NCBI GenBank assembly: GCA_041398005.1 | Contig: JAWKVP010000001.1 | Location: forward strand, 372,001-436,000 | DNA: 64,000 nucleotides | Direction: 5' to 3' | Source of the DNA: JAGREO01 sp020446285 | GTDB taxonomy: Bacteria > Pseudomonadota > Alphaproteobacteria > Geminicoccales > Geminicoccaceae | Part shown: positions 8,692 to 17,700 of the stretch, piece after piece | Numbering within the stretch: the stretch's first letter is position 1 | Layout: the number at the start of each line of letters is the position of its first letter | Notes under the pieces: model-generated | The model's input: the letters and a program-made list of their open reading frames with translations, nothing else | Database searches by the model: none | Told to the model about the DNA's origin: nothing | Translations under genes and position numbers: made by a program

Positions 8692-9508
8692 TCTGGACCG
8701 TCCCTGCCGCATCATGGTTGCTCCGAACGGCGCACGGCGGACGAAGGCGGATCATCCGGCCTTGCCGATGACCCCGGTGGAGGTTGCGGCGACGGCCGCC
8801 GCCTGTCGCGAGGCGGGCGCCGATTCGATCCATCTCCACGCGCGCGACGGCAAGGGAAGGCATACCCTCGCCAAGCATGTCTACGACAGTTACATGACCC
8901 ATGTACGCCGTGCGGTCGGATCGTCCATGCGCATCCAGATCACCACCGAAGCCGTCGGACGCTACACTCCGGTACAGCAGATGCAGGCGGTGCGCGACAT
9001 CCGCCCGGACGAGGTTTCGCTGGCGATCCGCGAGATCATTCCGGACGAAGCACATGAGAGCGAGGCCGCAGCCTTTCTCGCCTGGCTGCATGAACAGGAG
9101 ATCGAGCCGCAATTCATCCTCTATTCCCCGGACGAGATCAGGCGTTTTCACGATCTGTGCAGGCGCGGCATCGTTGCGGGCGATGCACCATCGGTCATTT
9201 TCGTTCTCGGCCGTTATCTCGATGCGGGCGAGGCTGTCGAGCCACGGGCGCTCATGGACTATCTGGCCGCGTATGAAAGCAGCGGCATCGGTGCGCCCGC
9301 CGGCCGCTGGATGGTCTGCGCATTCGGTCGGGAAGAGACCGCCTGCCTGACGATGAGCGCCTGTCTCGGCGGCGATATTCGTGTCGGATTCGAGAATTCC
9401 CTGTGGCTGGGAAATGGCCGGATTGCCGAAAGTAATGAGGCCAAGGTTGACGAGATCCGCCAGTTGGTGGATTCTGTCGGGCGCGCTCGCTTCGCGCGGT
9501 CAGCGTGA
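8681..9508 (+). CDS. 3-keto-5-aminohexanoate cleavage enzyme family (BKACE, DUF849)
   Basis: 275 residues from ATG 8681, overlapping the aminotransferase end by 11 bases. BKACE proteins are metal-dependent TIM barrels that condense a beta-keto acid with acetyl-CoA and split off acetoacetate. The metal-binding H-x-H is visible in GADSIHLHARD. The following strand reads QITTEAVGRYTPVQQ, a variant of the QITTGG-type motif of characterised lysine-fermentation Kce, and the C-terminal MSACLGGDIRVGFENSLWL matches the family's GGxxRVGxEDN region. The altered motif suggests a substrate other than 3-keto-5-aminohexanoate. Confidence 0.85.
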   Translation: MRPDLDRPCRIMVAPNGARRTKADHPALPMTPVEVAATAAACREAGADSIHLHARDGKGRHTLAKHVYDSYMTHVRRAVGSSMRIQITTEAVGRYTPVQQMQAVRDIRPDEVSLAIREIIPDEAHESEAAAFLAWLHEQEIEPQFILYSPDEIRRFHDLCRRGIVAGDAPSVIFVLGRYLDAGEAVEPRALMDYLAAYESSGIGAPAGRWMVCAFGREETACLTMSACLGGDIRVGFENSLWLGNGRIAESNEAKVDEIRQLVDSVGRARFARSA

Positions 9509-9526
9509 CCGGTCGTTGCGAGTGTC

Positions 9527-10108
9527 TTGACGGTCGGTTCCGTTCTAGAACAGGTCTGGGCAATACGCGTGAAGGATTGGCATCCCGTCAGCAAGTTCGT
9601 GGCAGTCGGCGGTCTGTTTGCCCTCGGATTCGTGCTGTTGACCGAGCAACAGCACACCAACAGGGTGGCCGTTGCCGCTTCGCCCCCGCGCATCATGCCG
9701 AATGCACCCGGACGTTTGCTCGATGTTCCGGATCTGCCGGGCGTCGACGCCGCCGACAGCCTGCTCCCGCCGGCGGACAGCTTTGTCGCGATGGTCGAGC
9801 GCCCGCTGTTTTCGCCGATGCGCCGTCCATCCGAACCGGTCATGGTTGCCATCGAGTATGTATCCGAAATCGAGCCGGCGGCCGGCACGGACGAACCCGC
9901 CGGCCCGCTGGATCCCTCCATCGCCTTCGTGGGGTCGCTCAAGCGTGCTGGCGAAACTCTGGCGCTCATCACCCGCGAGAGTGACGATTTCGTCCAGGCC
10001 ATCCGGCCCGGCGACAGCATAGCCGGCTGGAAAGTGGTCGAGGTGCGCGAGCGGTCACTTGATCTCGAAGCGTCCGGCGAGAGAAGACGGCTGGAAATTT
10101 TCAACTGA
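9527..10108 (+). CDS. gspC: Type II secretion GspC/GspN-like inner-membrane protein
   Basis: 193 residues from a TTG at 9527; an in-frame GTG at 9569 is an equally likely start. A single membrane anchor (VSKFVAVGGLFALGFVLLT) is followed by a proline-rich linker and a periplasmic homology region beginning VERPLFSPMRRP, the RPLFSP-type motif seen in GspC and GspN. The C-terminal half (FVGSLKRAGETLALI, IRPGDSIAGWKVVEV) is the HR domain that couples the inner-membrane platform to the secretin. No PDZ domain follows, so this is a short GspC. It heads the pseudopilin cluster. Confidence 0.75.
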   Translation: MTVGSVLEQVWAIRVKDWHPVSKFVAVGGLFALGFVLLTEQQHTNRVAVAASPPRIMPNAPGRLLDVPDLPGVDAADSLLPPADSFVAMVERPLFSPMRRPSEPVMVAIEYVSEIEPAAGTDEPAGPLDPSIAFVGSLKRAGETLALITRESDDFVQAIRPGDSIAGWKVVEVRERSLDLEASGERRRLEIFN

Positions 10109-10167
10109 TAGTGTATTCCAGTTGGTGATTTTTCCCGAGAGTCCCCCCTCCCTGCATCAACGAGGTC

Positions 10168-10629
10168 GTGTTGAGAAAGCGAATGACCTGCACTCAGGAC
10201 AGCTGTTCCCGCAGGCGCGGTGAAGGCGGTTTCACGCTTGTCGAAATTCTCGTCGTGCTCGTCATACTTGGCCTGCTCGGCGCGCTCGTCGGCCCGCGCG
10301 TACTCGGCTACCTTTCAAGCGCCAAGAGCGATACGGCCCGCCTGCAGATCGACGGCATGAAGCAGGCCCTCGATCTCTACCGCCTCGACACGGGTTCCTA
10401 CCCGCCGACCGGCGATGGTCTTGCCGCACTGATCGCCGCACCCGGTGGTGTGCGCGGCTGGAATGGCCCCTATCTCGACGCGTCCGGCATTCCGCTGGAT
10501 CCATGGGGCAACGCCTATGACTACAAGTCTCCCGGCGACCATGGTGATTTCGATCTTGCCTCATGGGGCTCCGATGGTGTTGCCGGCGGCGATGGCGAGG
10601 CGGGCGATGTCACGAGCTGGAAGGAATGA
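10168..10629 (+). CDS. gspG: Type II secretion major pseudopilin
   Basis: 153 residues from a GTG at 10168 (an ATG at 10183 is also possible). The type-IV prepilin signature GEGGFTLVEILVVLVILGLL predicts cleavage between Gly21 and Phe22, with Glu at +5 of the mature protein. The C-terminal globular domain carries YRLDTGSYPPTGDGLAAL, WNGPYLD and DPWGNAYDYKSPG, which are diagnostic of GspG, the main subunit of the periplasmic pseudopilus. It overlaps the gspH start by 23 bases. Confidence 0.95.
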   Translation: MLRKRMTCTQDSCSRRRGEGGFTLVEILVVLVILGLLGALVGPRVLGYLSSAKSDTARLQIDGMKQALDLYRLDTGSYPPTGDGLAALIAAPGGVRGWNGPYLDASGIPLDPWGNAYDYKSPGDHGDFDLASWGSDGVAGGDGEAGDVTSWKE

Positions 10630-11002
10630 GGCCGGCTTCACGCTCATCGAGCTGATCGTGGCGATGGTGCTGCTCGGAATGCTGACCGCCATGGTCTATC
10701 CGAGCATTGCGGCACTCGGTCGCACAAGCATCGATGACGCCGCAGCAGCCCTCGTCAGTCATCTGCGCAGCATGCGCCATGAAGCGCTCACGAGCGGCAT
10801 CCCGCAGAAAGTCGGCAGCGACGATCTCGTGAGGATCGTACCGTCGGCCATCCGCGTCGAGGGTTTTGATGACGGCCCGCTCACCCTTCTGCCCAACGGC
10901 GCGAGCTCGGGTGCCGAACTCGTGCTCCGGCGCGACGGCGAGGAACGGCGGATCTCGGTCGACTGGCTCACGGGCCGGATCGGCCTTGCCGATGATGAGT
11001 GA
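10607..11002 (+). CDS. gspH: Type II secretion minor pseudopilin H
   Basis: 131 residues from ATG 10607, which lies inside the end of gspG and places the prepilin motif (NEAGFTLIELIVAMVLLGML) ten residues from the start; longer upstream frames would bury it. Cleavage is predicted after Gly10 with Glu at +5. The rest is a short beta-rich domain ending DWLTGRIGLADDE, consistent with GspH/FimT-type minor pseudopilins. Coupled to gspI by overlap. Confidence 0.85.
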   Translation: MSRAGRNEAGFTLIELIVAMVLLGMLTAMVYPSIAALGRTSIDDAAAALVSHLRSMRHEALTSGIPQKVGSDDLVRIVPSAIRVEGFDDGPLTLLPNGASSGAELVLRRDGEERRISVDWLTGRIGLADDE

Positions 11003-11390
11003 CATGCGGCGCCGGGATGGCGGATTCAGTCTTCTCGAACTTCTGGTAGCCCTGACGATTCTGGGCCTGTCGATGGCGACCGCCTATCGAATCGTCGGCG
11101 ATGCCGTGGCGACCACCGCCTCGCGCGAGCGCCTCGTGCGTCTTGCCGCTCTCGCCGATGCCGCCTTCACCGACCTGCGCCTGCAGGGGTCTATCGAGGA
11201 GGCGGCGATCTCCTTCGACTGGCCCGAAGACGTCTCGCTCACGATCGAGGAGGAGACGGGGCCCATTGCCGGCCTGTCGGGAACACCGCCGCTTCGCCGG
11301 ATCCGCATGACACTCGAGGACGAGCGCGGTGGCGAACTCTCGCTCGAAGGCATCATTCGCCTGCGCCTCGCACCCGGAGCGCAGCCATGA
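10995..11390 (+). CDS. gspI: Type II secretion minor pseudopilin I
   Basis: 131 residues from ATG 10995, overlapping the gspH stop (alternative ATGs at 10992 and 11004). The prepilin motif DGGFSLLELLVALTILGLSM predicts cleavage after Gly10 with Glu at +5. The short C-terminal domain and order G-H-I-J-K identify it as GspI, which nucleates the pseudopilus tip with J and K. Its stop overlaps the gspJ ATG by four bases. Confidence 0.85.
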   Translation: MSDMRRRDGGFSLLELLVALTILGLSMATAYRIVGDAVATTASRERLVRLAALADAAFTDLRLQGSIEEAAISFDWPEDVSLTIEEETGPIAGLSGTPPLRRIRMTLEDERGGELSLEGIIRLRLAPGAQP

Positions 11391-12076
11391 GCAGGACACA
11401 CAGGCATGGATCCCGCCACCGGCAAGGACACGAGAACGGGTTGACCGTGGTCGAGGTGCTGATCTCGCTCGCTCTTCTCGGCGTCATCGTCGCGCTCGTC
11501 GGGTCGAGCAGCCGGCTCTTCGCCCGTGCAGGATATACGGTGGGCCGCCATGCCGAAGCGGTTTTCGAAGAGACGCTGGCTCGCTCGTTCCTTGCCGACC
11601 GCATCGGCGGCGCGCTCTATCTCGATCTCGGCGATGCCGGCGAATACGAAGTAGCCTTCAGGGGAGAGCGGAATTCGTTCCGCTTTCTTGCCCTCCGCCC
11701 GCGCTACGAACATGGAACAGCCCTCGTTCTGACCGAATTCGTCATTGAAGAGGGAGGTTCGAAACTGCTGGTCCGGATCTCTCCCGCAGCACCCGACGAA
11801 GTCACGCTCGATCCGACGGGCGAGATAACCGAACGGCTCCTGTTCGACGATCTCCGCGGCGCGGAGTTCTCCTATCTGCGTCAGGCGGAAGATGTCGACG
11901 AGTCCCCCCGCTGGGAAGATCGCTGGGAGGAGGAACGGCGGTTGCCGCTGGCCGTTCGCCTCGATTTCAACGATCCGCAGCGGCCCCCGGTCATTGCCCG
12001 CACGCGACTGACATCGCCACCGGATTGCGCCAGCCAGAACGAGAATGCGCCCCGTTCGGGATGCGAGCTCCTGTGA
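11387..12076 (+). CDS. gspJ: Type II secretion minor pseudopilin J
   Basis: 229 residues. The N-terminus has a basic leader and ENGLTVVEVLISLALLGVIV, a prepilin motif with Leu rather than Phe at +1 and Glu at +5. The C-terminal domain (RFLALRP, LVRISP, RLLFDDLRGAEFSYL, RLPLAVRLDF) matches GspJ. Size and position after gspI agree. Overlaps the following gspK start, continuing the tightly coupled block. Confidence 0.85.
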   Translation: MSRTHRHGSRHRQGHENGLTVVEVLISLALLGVIVALVGSSSRLFARAGYTVGRHAEAVFEETLARSFLADRIGGALYLDLGDAGEYEVAFRGERNSFRFLALRPRYEHGTALVLTEFVIEEGGSKLLVRISPAAPDEVTLDPTGEITERLLFDDLRGAEFSYLRQAEDVDESPRWEDRWEEERRLPLAVRLDFNDPQRPPVIARTRLTSPPDCASQNENAPRSGCELL

Positions 12077-12945
12077 GCGCGGGGGGCGACAGGGTGCGGA
12101 AGGCAACGTCCGGAGATGGCGAGCGCGGCGCAGCACTGGTCTTCGTCCTCTGGCTCATCACCGCAATCACGGTTCTCACGGCAAGCCTGTCGACCAGCCG
12201 CAATGAAATCGTGCTGGATACCCGTGTGGAGCTTTCGCGCCTGCGTGCCGGGATCGCCCTCGACAGCGCCCTCGAGGTCGCCGTCGAAAAGCTGCGTACG
12301 AGCGGTTTCGAACCCGTCGGCGAACTGAAACTGACCTTCGGCGATGTCGCCGTCGACGTTCGGGTCAGCCCCGAATCCGGTCGCATCGACCTGAACGCGG
12401 CACCCGAGGAACTCATCGGCGGGCTCGCGGCGGCTTCCGTCGAGGATCGCGAGGAAGCCGCGCGGATCGCCGACGCGATCCTCGACTGGCGTGACGAGAA
12501 CGATCTCAGGCGTGCACAGGGGGCCGAACGCGACCAGTATCGCCGGGCGGATCTCGGCTACGGACCCGGTGACGGCCCCTTCCGGTATGTCGACGAACTG
12601 CGCCTCGTCCTTGGCATGCCGGCGGATGTGGCGGCACGAATCGCGGAGATTTCCGGAGTGCATGGCGGCAATGCCGAAATCGGGCTCGCGTCCATCGCCG
12701 CACCGGTGATGCGCGCAAAGGATCTGGCACTCGGCCTCGATGTGCCTACCGGTCCGATTGAAGAAGAGGCGAACGAAACTCCGCCCTTCACAACCGACGC
12801 GGCAGGGCTCTATAGGGTTGACATTGAAGCCGTCGTCGATGGCGGATATACGCGCCGGACCCGCGCTGTCGTCTGGACCAGTCCGGCGACCCCCGGACGG
12901 GACTATGAGATACTGGACTATCAGGGCTGGCATTTGCCGCGGTGA
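12061..12945 (+). CDS. gspK: Type II secretion minor pseudopilin K
   Basis: 294 residues from ATG 12061; a GTG at 12073 overlaps the gspJ stop as GTGA and is an equally good start. The leader ends in GERGAALVFVLWLITAITVL, which as in other GspK proteins lacks the +5 glutamate, the property that lets K cap the pseudopilus. The large C-terminal domain has SGRIDLNAAPEELIGGLAAA and ADAILDWRDENDLRRAQGAE, the helix-hairpin-helix-like and WRDxD elements typical of GspK, then a YVDELRLVLGM segment. Confidence 0.92.
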   Translation: MRAPVSAGGDRVRKATSGDGERGAALVFVLWLITAITVLTASLSTSRNEIVLDTRVELSRLRAGIALDSALEVAVEKLRTSGFEPVGELKLTFGDVAVDVRVSPESGRIDLNAAPEELIGGLAAASVEDREEAARIADAILDWRDENDLRRAQGAERDQYRRADLGYGPGDGPFRYVDELRLVLGMPADVAARIAEISGVHGGNAEIGLASIAAPVMRAKDLALGLDVPTGPIEEEANETPPFTTDAAGLYRVDIEAVVDGGYTRRTRAVVWTSPATPGRDYEILDYQGWHLPR

Positions 12946-14069
12946 CCACGGACCGAGCATGGGAGACCGTATCGTTGGAGGGATCACGGCGATGGCTGGA
13001 GATGGAGGGTATCCTTCCCAGAGCGCGCGTCGAGCAGCCGCTTCGTTCCTGCATCCTCGCCATCCTTGACGGCGGGCATGTCGAGTTCGTTCGCAAGACG
13101 CCGAGGAAGACGGCCGATCTCGGCTCGATCGAGATTGCACGGGAACTGGGCGAACGGCTCGACACGCACTCGGAGATGATCCTGCGCGAGATCGGCGAAG
13201 GCGATCTGCCGGTCGTTCTGCGTCTTTCGGCGGACAAGGGCGTGCGCTGTACGGACACCCTGCCCCAGCTGAGCGGCAACGAGCTGCGCGCGGTCGTCGC
13301 CCATCGCCTCGACATGCTCACCCCCTGGAGCGAACATCAGGTCCATTTCGACGCACGACCACTTGCCCGGCTCGACAATGGACAGATGGAGATCGAGGTT
13401 ACCGTCGTTCCAAGGCGGATCGTCGAGGAGGCGCTGGAAACGATCGCGGCGATCGGCCTTTCCGTGCATTCGGTCGATCTTGCCGGCACCGACCCCTATA
13501 CCGATCCGCGCTACGACCTGCGCCAGCGGGTGCCGTTCGAGCGCTCCTCGCGGTCATTGCCCGCGGCGCTCGCGGCCGTGGTTCTTCTGGGCCTCATCGC
13601 CGCAGGCTTTCTCGGTTATCGTTACTGGCAGCAGGACCGGGTGATAAGCGAACGCAAAAGACTGGCGACGGCGCTGACCGAACGGCTGGCAGATGTTCCC
13701 GACCTGCATTCCCGGATCGAGGCGCTGCGCGGCGAGACCGACTATATCTACAGGCGCAAGCGGTCGCTTCCCTCCACACTCGCGGTCATCGACGAACTGA
13801 GCGCGATCATTCCGGGCGATGTGTGGCTCACCCGCCTTTCGATCGATGGCGAGGAGCTTGCCGCCAACGGCTACTCACCCGACGCATCCTCGCTGCTTGG
13901 CATCGTCGAAGCTGCCGATCACCTGTCCGGAGCCGAATTCCGCTCGCCGAGCACCCGCCAGACCATGCTCGTCGGCGACAGCGAGGTCGAGGTCGACGCC
14001 TTTTCCATCGCCGCCCGTCTGGACGGGAGCGGGGATGCGGAAGGTGAAGACGAGGAGACGGCGCAGTGA
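12942..14069 (+). CDS. gspL: Type II secretion inner-membrane protein L
   Basis: 375 residues from a GTG overlapping the gspK stop. A cytoplasmic actin-like half (residues about 1-195) precedes one transmembrane helix at about 206-228 and a periplasmic ferredoxin-like domain. The periplasmic part resembles the PilN/GspL family (YRRKRSLPSTLAVIDELSAIIPGDVWLTRL). GspL recruits the assembly ATPase GspE to the membrane, but no gspE is present in this window. Coupled to gspM by a GTGA overlap. Confidence 0.85.
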   Translation: MTTDRAWETVSLEGSRRWLEMEGILPRARVEQPLRSCILAILDGGHVEFVRKTPRKTADLGSIEIARELGERLDTHSEMILREIGEGDLPVVLRLSADKGVRCTDTLPQLSGNELRAVVAHRLDMLTPWSEHQVHFDARPLARLDNGQMEIEVTVVPRRIVEEALETIAAIGLSVHSVDLAGTDPYTDPRYDLRQRVPFERSSRSLPAALAAVVLLGLIAAGFLGYRYWQQDRVISERKRLATALTERLADVPDLHSRIEALRGETDYIYRRKRSLPSTLAVIDELSAIIPGDVWLTRLSIDGEELAANGYSPDASSLLGIVEAADHLSGAEFRSPSTRQTMLVGDSEVEVDAFSIAARLDGSGDAEGEDEETAQ

Positions 14070-14617
14070 ACGGCAACAGCCGCACCATCGTCGCCGGTCT
14101 GCTCCTGCTCGCCCTACTGGGTGCGCTCGTGTGGTTTCCCTATGACCGGATCACGCGCCAGAAAGCCGAACTCGAAACCATCGAACAGCGCATCGCCGGG
14201 CTTGAGCAGCGCATCTCGACCCGCGAGGACCTGCTTGCCGAAGTCCGCCTGCTCGAACGCACGAGCCCGCTCGCGGCCCTTCTCCTGCATGGCGACACCG
14301 CGGCCCTTGCCGGTGCGGAATTGCAGGGCGCGCTCACGGGTATCGTCGAGTCCGCCGGCGGCACGATCAGCCAGACCCAGGTCCTGCAGGGGCGTGACGC
14401 CGATCCCTTCGTGCAGATCGGTGCGCGGATCGATTTCATCGTTTCGATGACCGGCCTGCGTGAGATACTTCACAAGGTCGAGAGCAACGAACCGGTCATG
14501 ATCATCGACCGCATCTCACTCGCCACCGAACGCTCCGGCACCGCCGAGGTCGGCGAGCTGGTACAGGCAAGCATGGAAATCGCCGCATTCTCGCAAAAGA
14601 AGGAATCATTACAATAA
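14066..14617 (+). CDS. gspM: Type II secretion inner-membrane protein M
   Basis: 183 residues from a GTG overlapping gspL. One N-terminal membrane helix (TIVAGLLLLALLGALVWFPY), then a coiled-coil segment (RQKAELETIEQRIAGLEQRI) and a small ferredoxin-like periplasmic domain. This arrangement and the position after GspL identify GspM, the partner of GspL in the platform. It is the last gene of the block; an A+T-rich promoter region follows. Confidence 0.85.
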   Translation: MNGNSRTIVAGLLLLALLGALVWFPYDRITRQKAELETIEQRIAGLEQRISTREDLLAEVRLLERTSPLAALLLHGDTAALAGAELQGALTGIVESAGGTISQTQVLQGRDADPFVQIGARIDFIVSMTGLREILHKVESNEPVMIIDRISLATERSGTAEVGELVQASMEIAAFSQKKESLQ

Positions 14618-14627
14618 CAATACTGTA

Positions 14628-14643
14628 ATTCATGGTCATGAAT
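14628..14643. promoter_or_regulatory. 16-bp palindrome upstream of the autotransporter
   Basis: ATTCATGGTCATGAAT is a perfect 7-2-7 palindrome in the A+T-rich gap after gspM, about 30 bp upstream of the -35 proposed for the autotransporter. It could be a regulator site. A similarly built palindrome sits the same distance before the lipoprotein gene at 19534. Confidence 0.35.
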
Positions 14644-14674
14644 CTCTTATATTCGAATTTTCCTTCCTATTTGT

Positions 14675-14703
14675 TAGACATATTCACCAAGGAAACCTAT
14701 CAT
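14675..14703 (+). promoter_or_regulatory. Sigma-70-type promoter of the autotransporter gene
   Basis: TAGACA (14675-14680, 5 of 6 to TTGACA), a 17-bp spacer, and TATCAT (14698-14703, 5 of 6 to TATAAT) in a locally A+T-rich region. Predicted transcription start about 14710. The start codon GTG 14742 is preceded by GAGG at 14733-14736. The spacing and match make this the clearest promoter in the window. Confidence 0.6.
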
Positions 14704-14741
14704 AACCGACTTCGATATGACCACTGAATGTCGAGGTCTGC

Positions 14742-17700
14742 GTGTATTTGCATTTCATCACGACAAGAAATGGTTTCTATCGCAAACACACCTGTTTTCT
14801 TTTCCGCATCCTGACTGCAATACCGTTGGCGCTCGGCATCTGGAACGGCCATGCCAGTTCCGCCGATCTCTGCCCGAACTCACAGAACACGATCACCGCG
14901 GCTCAGGGTTCCGCCGACAATTGCCTTCTGGACGCTGGCGAGAGTGTCAGGCTCGACGAGACAGGCAGTCTGGATTTTACCGGGCTCTACGCCATCAACA
15001 TCAATGGCGCTGCCGGCGGGATCGACAATGCCGGTTCTGTCCGCTCGAACAATGATGCGATCATTCTTGGCACCGGGGACTCGCTCAGCGCCGGCATCGT
15101 CAACAGCGGATCCGTGGCATCGGCAAGTTCCGGTCCGGCCATTCTCGCCGCGGGCGGCAGTACGATCACCGGCGGCATCGGGAATTCCGGCAATATCACG
15201 GGCACGGGGCGCGGCATCGCCATTCGCGATGCGTCAACCACCCTTGCCGGCGGCATCACCAACAGCGCCTCGATCATCGGCCAGTCGGATGCCGGCATCG
15301 GCATTTCCAACGGCGCCACCGCCGGCGGCGGGATCGACAACGCGTTCACAGGGTTCATCAGCGGCCGCAATTTCGGCGTTCTCGTCACCATCAATGCCTC
15401 GCTCGACGGGTCGATCACCAATGCGGGACGGATCGAAAGCACGACACAGGCGGCTGTCGGCATCGTCAACACCGCGACGCTGAACGGCGATATCGTCAAT
15501 TCCGGTGAAATGGCGTCCGCGAACAACGGCATCGCCGTCACCCAGACCAGTGCCGTGAACGGTCATGTCATCAACCGGGCCACGGGCAGGATCGATGCCA
15601 CCAATGACGGTATCGTCGTGAACCAGTCGACGGTCGCGAGTGACATCGACAATCAGGGGACGATCACCGCCTTCGATGGCGACGCTATCAATCTCGTCGG
15701 CGCGAGCACGAGCGTCGGCGGCAACCTTGCCAACAGCGGGTTCCTGACGGCCGGCGATTACGGCATCCATGTCAATATGGATGCCACCGTCGCAGGCGAC
15801 ATCACCAACAACGGCGATATCTCCACGCGGAACCTCGATGGCATCGCCGTGCAGAACAGCGGCACCGTCGACGGCGATATCGTCAACGGCACGGAATCTG
15901 CCATCACCTCGGCGCGGGTCGGCATTCTCGTCGACAGCAACGGAACCGTCGGCGGCACTATCGAAAATGCCGGAACCATCGATGCGGTCGCCAATGGAAT
16001 AGGCATCGGCGGAAGTTCGACCGTGACCGGCCAGCTGAGCAATTCGGGCGTGATCACGGCAACCAGCGGCCTGCTCGTCGACAGTTCCGATGTGGGATCA
16101 CTGGTGAATTCGGGCGTGATCACAGCCACCGGCGACGGCATCTCCCTGACCGACACGGTGATCGCGGGCACTGTCGTGAACAGTGGAACGATCAACGCCG
16201 CGGATGTCGGGCTGGATATCGACAATCTCACAGGCGCCGGCAGCGTGACCAACACCGGAACCATCGCCGGCGACACGGCGGCGATCCGGGTGGTCAACTC
16301 CGCCTCCCCCATCGGGTTCGAGAATTCCGGCATCCTCGACGGTGACGTCATCCTCGCGAACAGCCGGCTGCGCATCACCGGCGATGAGGCCAGGGTCGCA
16401 GGCGACATTTCCGGAGATGCCGGCTCCAGCGTCACCATCGACGCCGATTTCACCGCCGAAGGCAGCTTCGATGTCGGCACGCTGGACCTGACGGCCGGCA
16501 ATACTCTCGATAGCGCCAGCGATATCAGGACGGTCTCCGGCTTCACCAATGCGGGCGAACTCGTGGTGGCCGGAAACAGCGTCAATGTGACCGGCGACTA
16601 TACCCAGCTTGCCGGATCCACGCTCGCCATCGATGCGACGAGCGGCAGCGAATACGGCCGGTTGCTGGTATCGGGCACGGCCGATCTTTCCGGATCGCAG
16701 AACCTTCGTGTCGAGGTGCAACCGGATGGCCAGCTTCATCATGGCCTGCGCCTGGAGGGCGTCCTCGAATCGACGACGCTGCTCGCACCCGCCGCCATTG
16801 CCGTCATCGACAACAGTGCCTTGTTGAATTTCATCGGTGTGGTCGATGCGAACGCCATCGACCTCGACGTCGCGAGCAGCAGTGTCGAAGAGATCCTTGG
16901 CAGGCAGCAGGGGGGCGGCAACGAGGGAATCGGGAATACGCTCGACGAAATGATCGAAAGCGAATCGATTCCCGAAGGGTTTCAGGATTACATGAATGCG
17001 CTCAATGCCCTGGGCACCAACCAGGAGCTTGTCGAGGCCGCCGGCCAGATGGTGCCGGCGGTCAATGGCGGCGGCGCGCTGCTCAATATCGTCACCGCGC
17101 AGACCGGCGCCAACCGCACGGTTCAGGATCGGATGAGGAAACGATCCCCGTCAGACGAACCTTGCACGACCGGCGCGAACAGCTGGATCGATCCCTTCGG
17201 CGTCCGCCACCTGCAACAGGAGCGCAGGCGCATCTCCGGGTTCGACGGCTTCAGCGCCGGCATCGCCGCGGGCCACGACATGTGTCTTTCCGACAGGCTG
17301 CTCGCGGGCGGGGCACTTTCCTACAGCCGCGCCAGATACGATGGCCGCGGTACATCGCAAAGCCGCATCGCCATCGACAGCTGGCAGGCCACCGCCTATT
17401 CGGTCTACGAGACCGCGAAAGAAACCTATCTCGGTACCATGGCCGGGATTGCCTACAATCGAAACGACAGTGAACGCCGCATCGATTTCGCCACACTCGA
17501 TCGTACTGCCCGGGCGGACTATTCGAGCTGGCACACCACGGCCGGCATCACGATCGGACGAAAATTCCGCCTGAACGACAGACTTTCCGTCATTCCCGAA
17601 GTGAACGCCGCATACACCCATGCGCAGACCGAGAACTACAGCGAATCGGGAGCGGGCGGGGCGAATCTCGAGGTTGATCGCAACGATGCCGACAGCCTGA

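Noticed and set aside
15000..16330. Regular repetition that might suggest a CRISPR array or DNA satellite
   Set aside because: The periodicity is at protein level (23-28 codons per unit) inside the autotransporter passenger; there are no constant DNA repeats with unique spacers.
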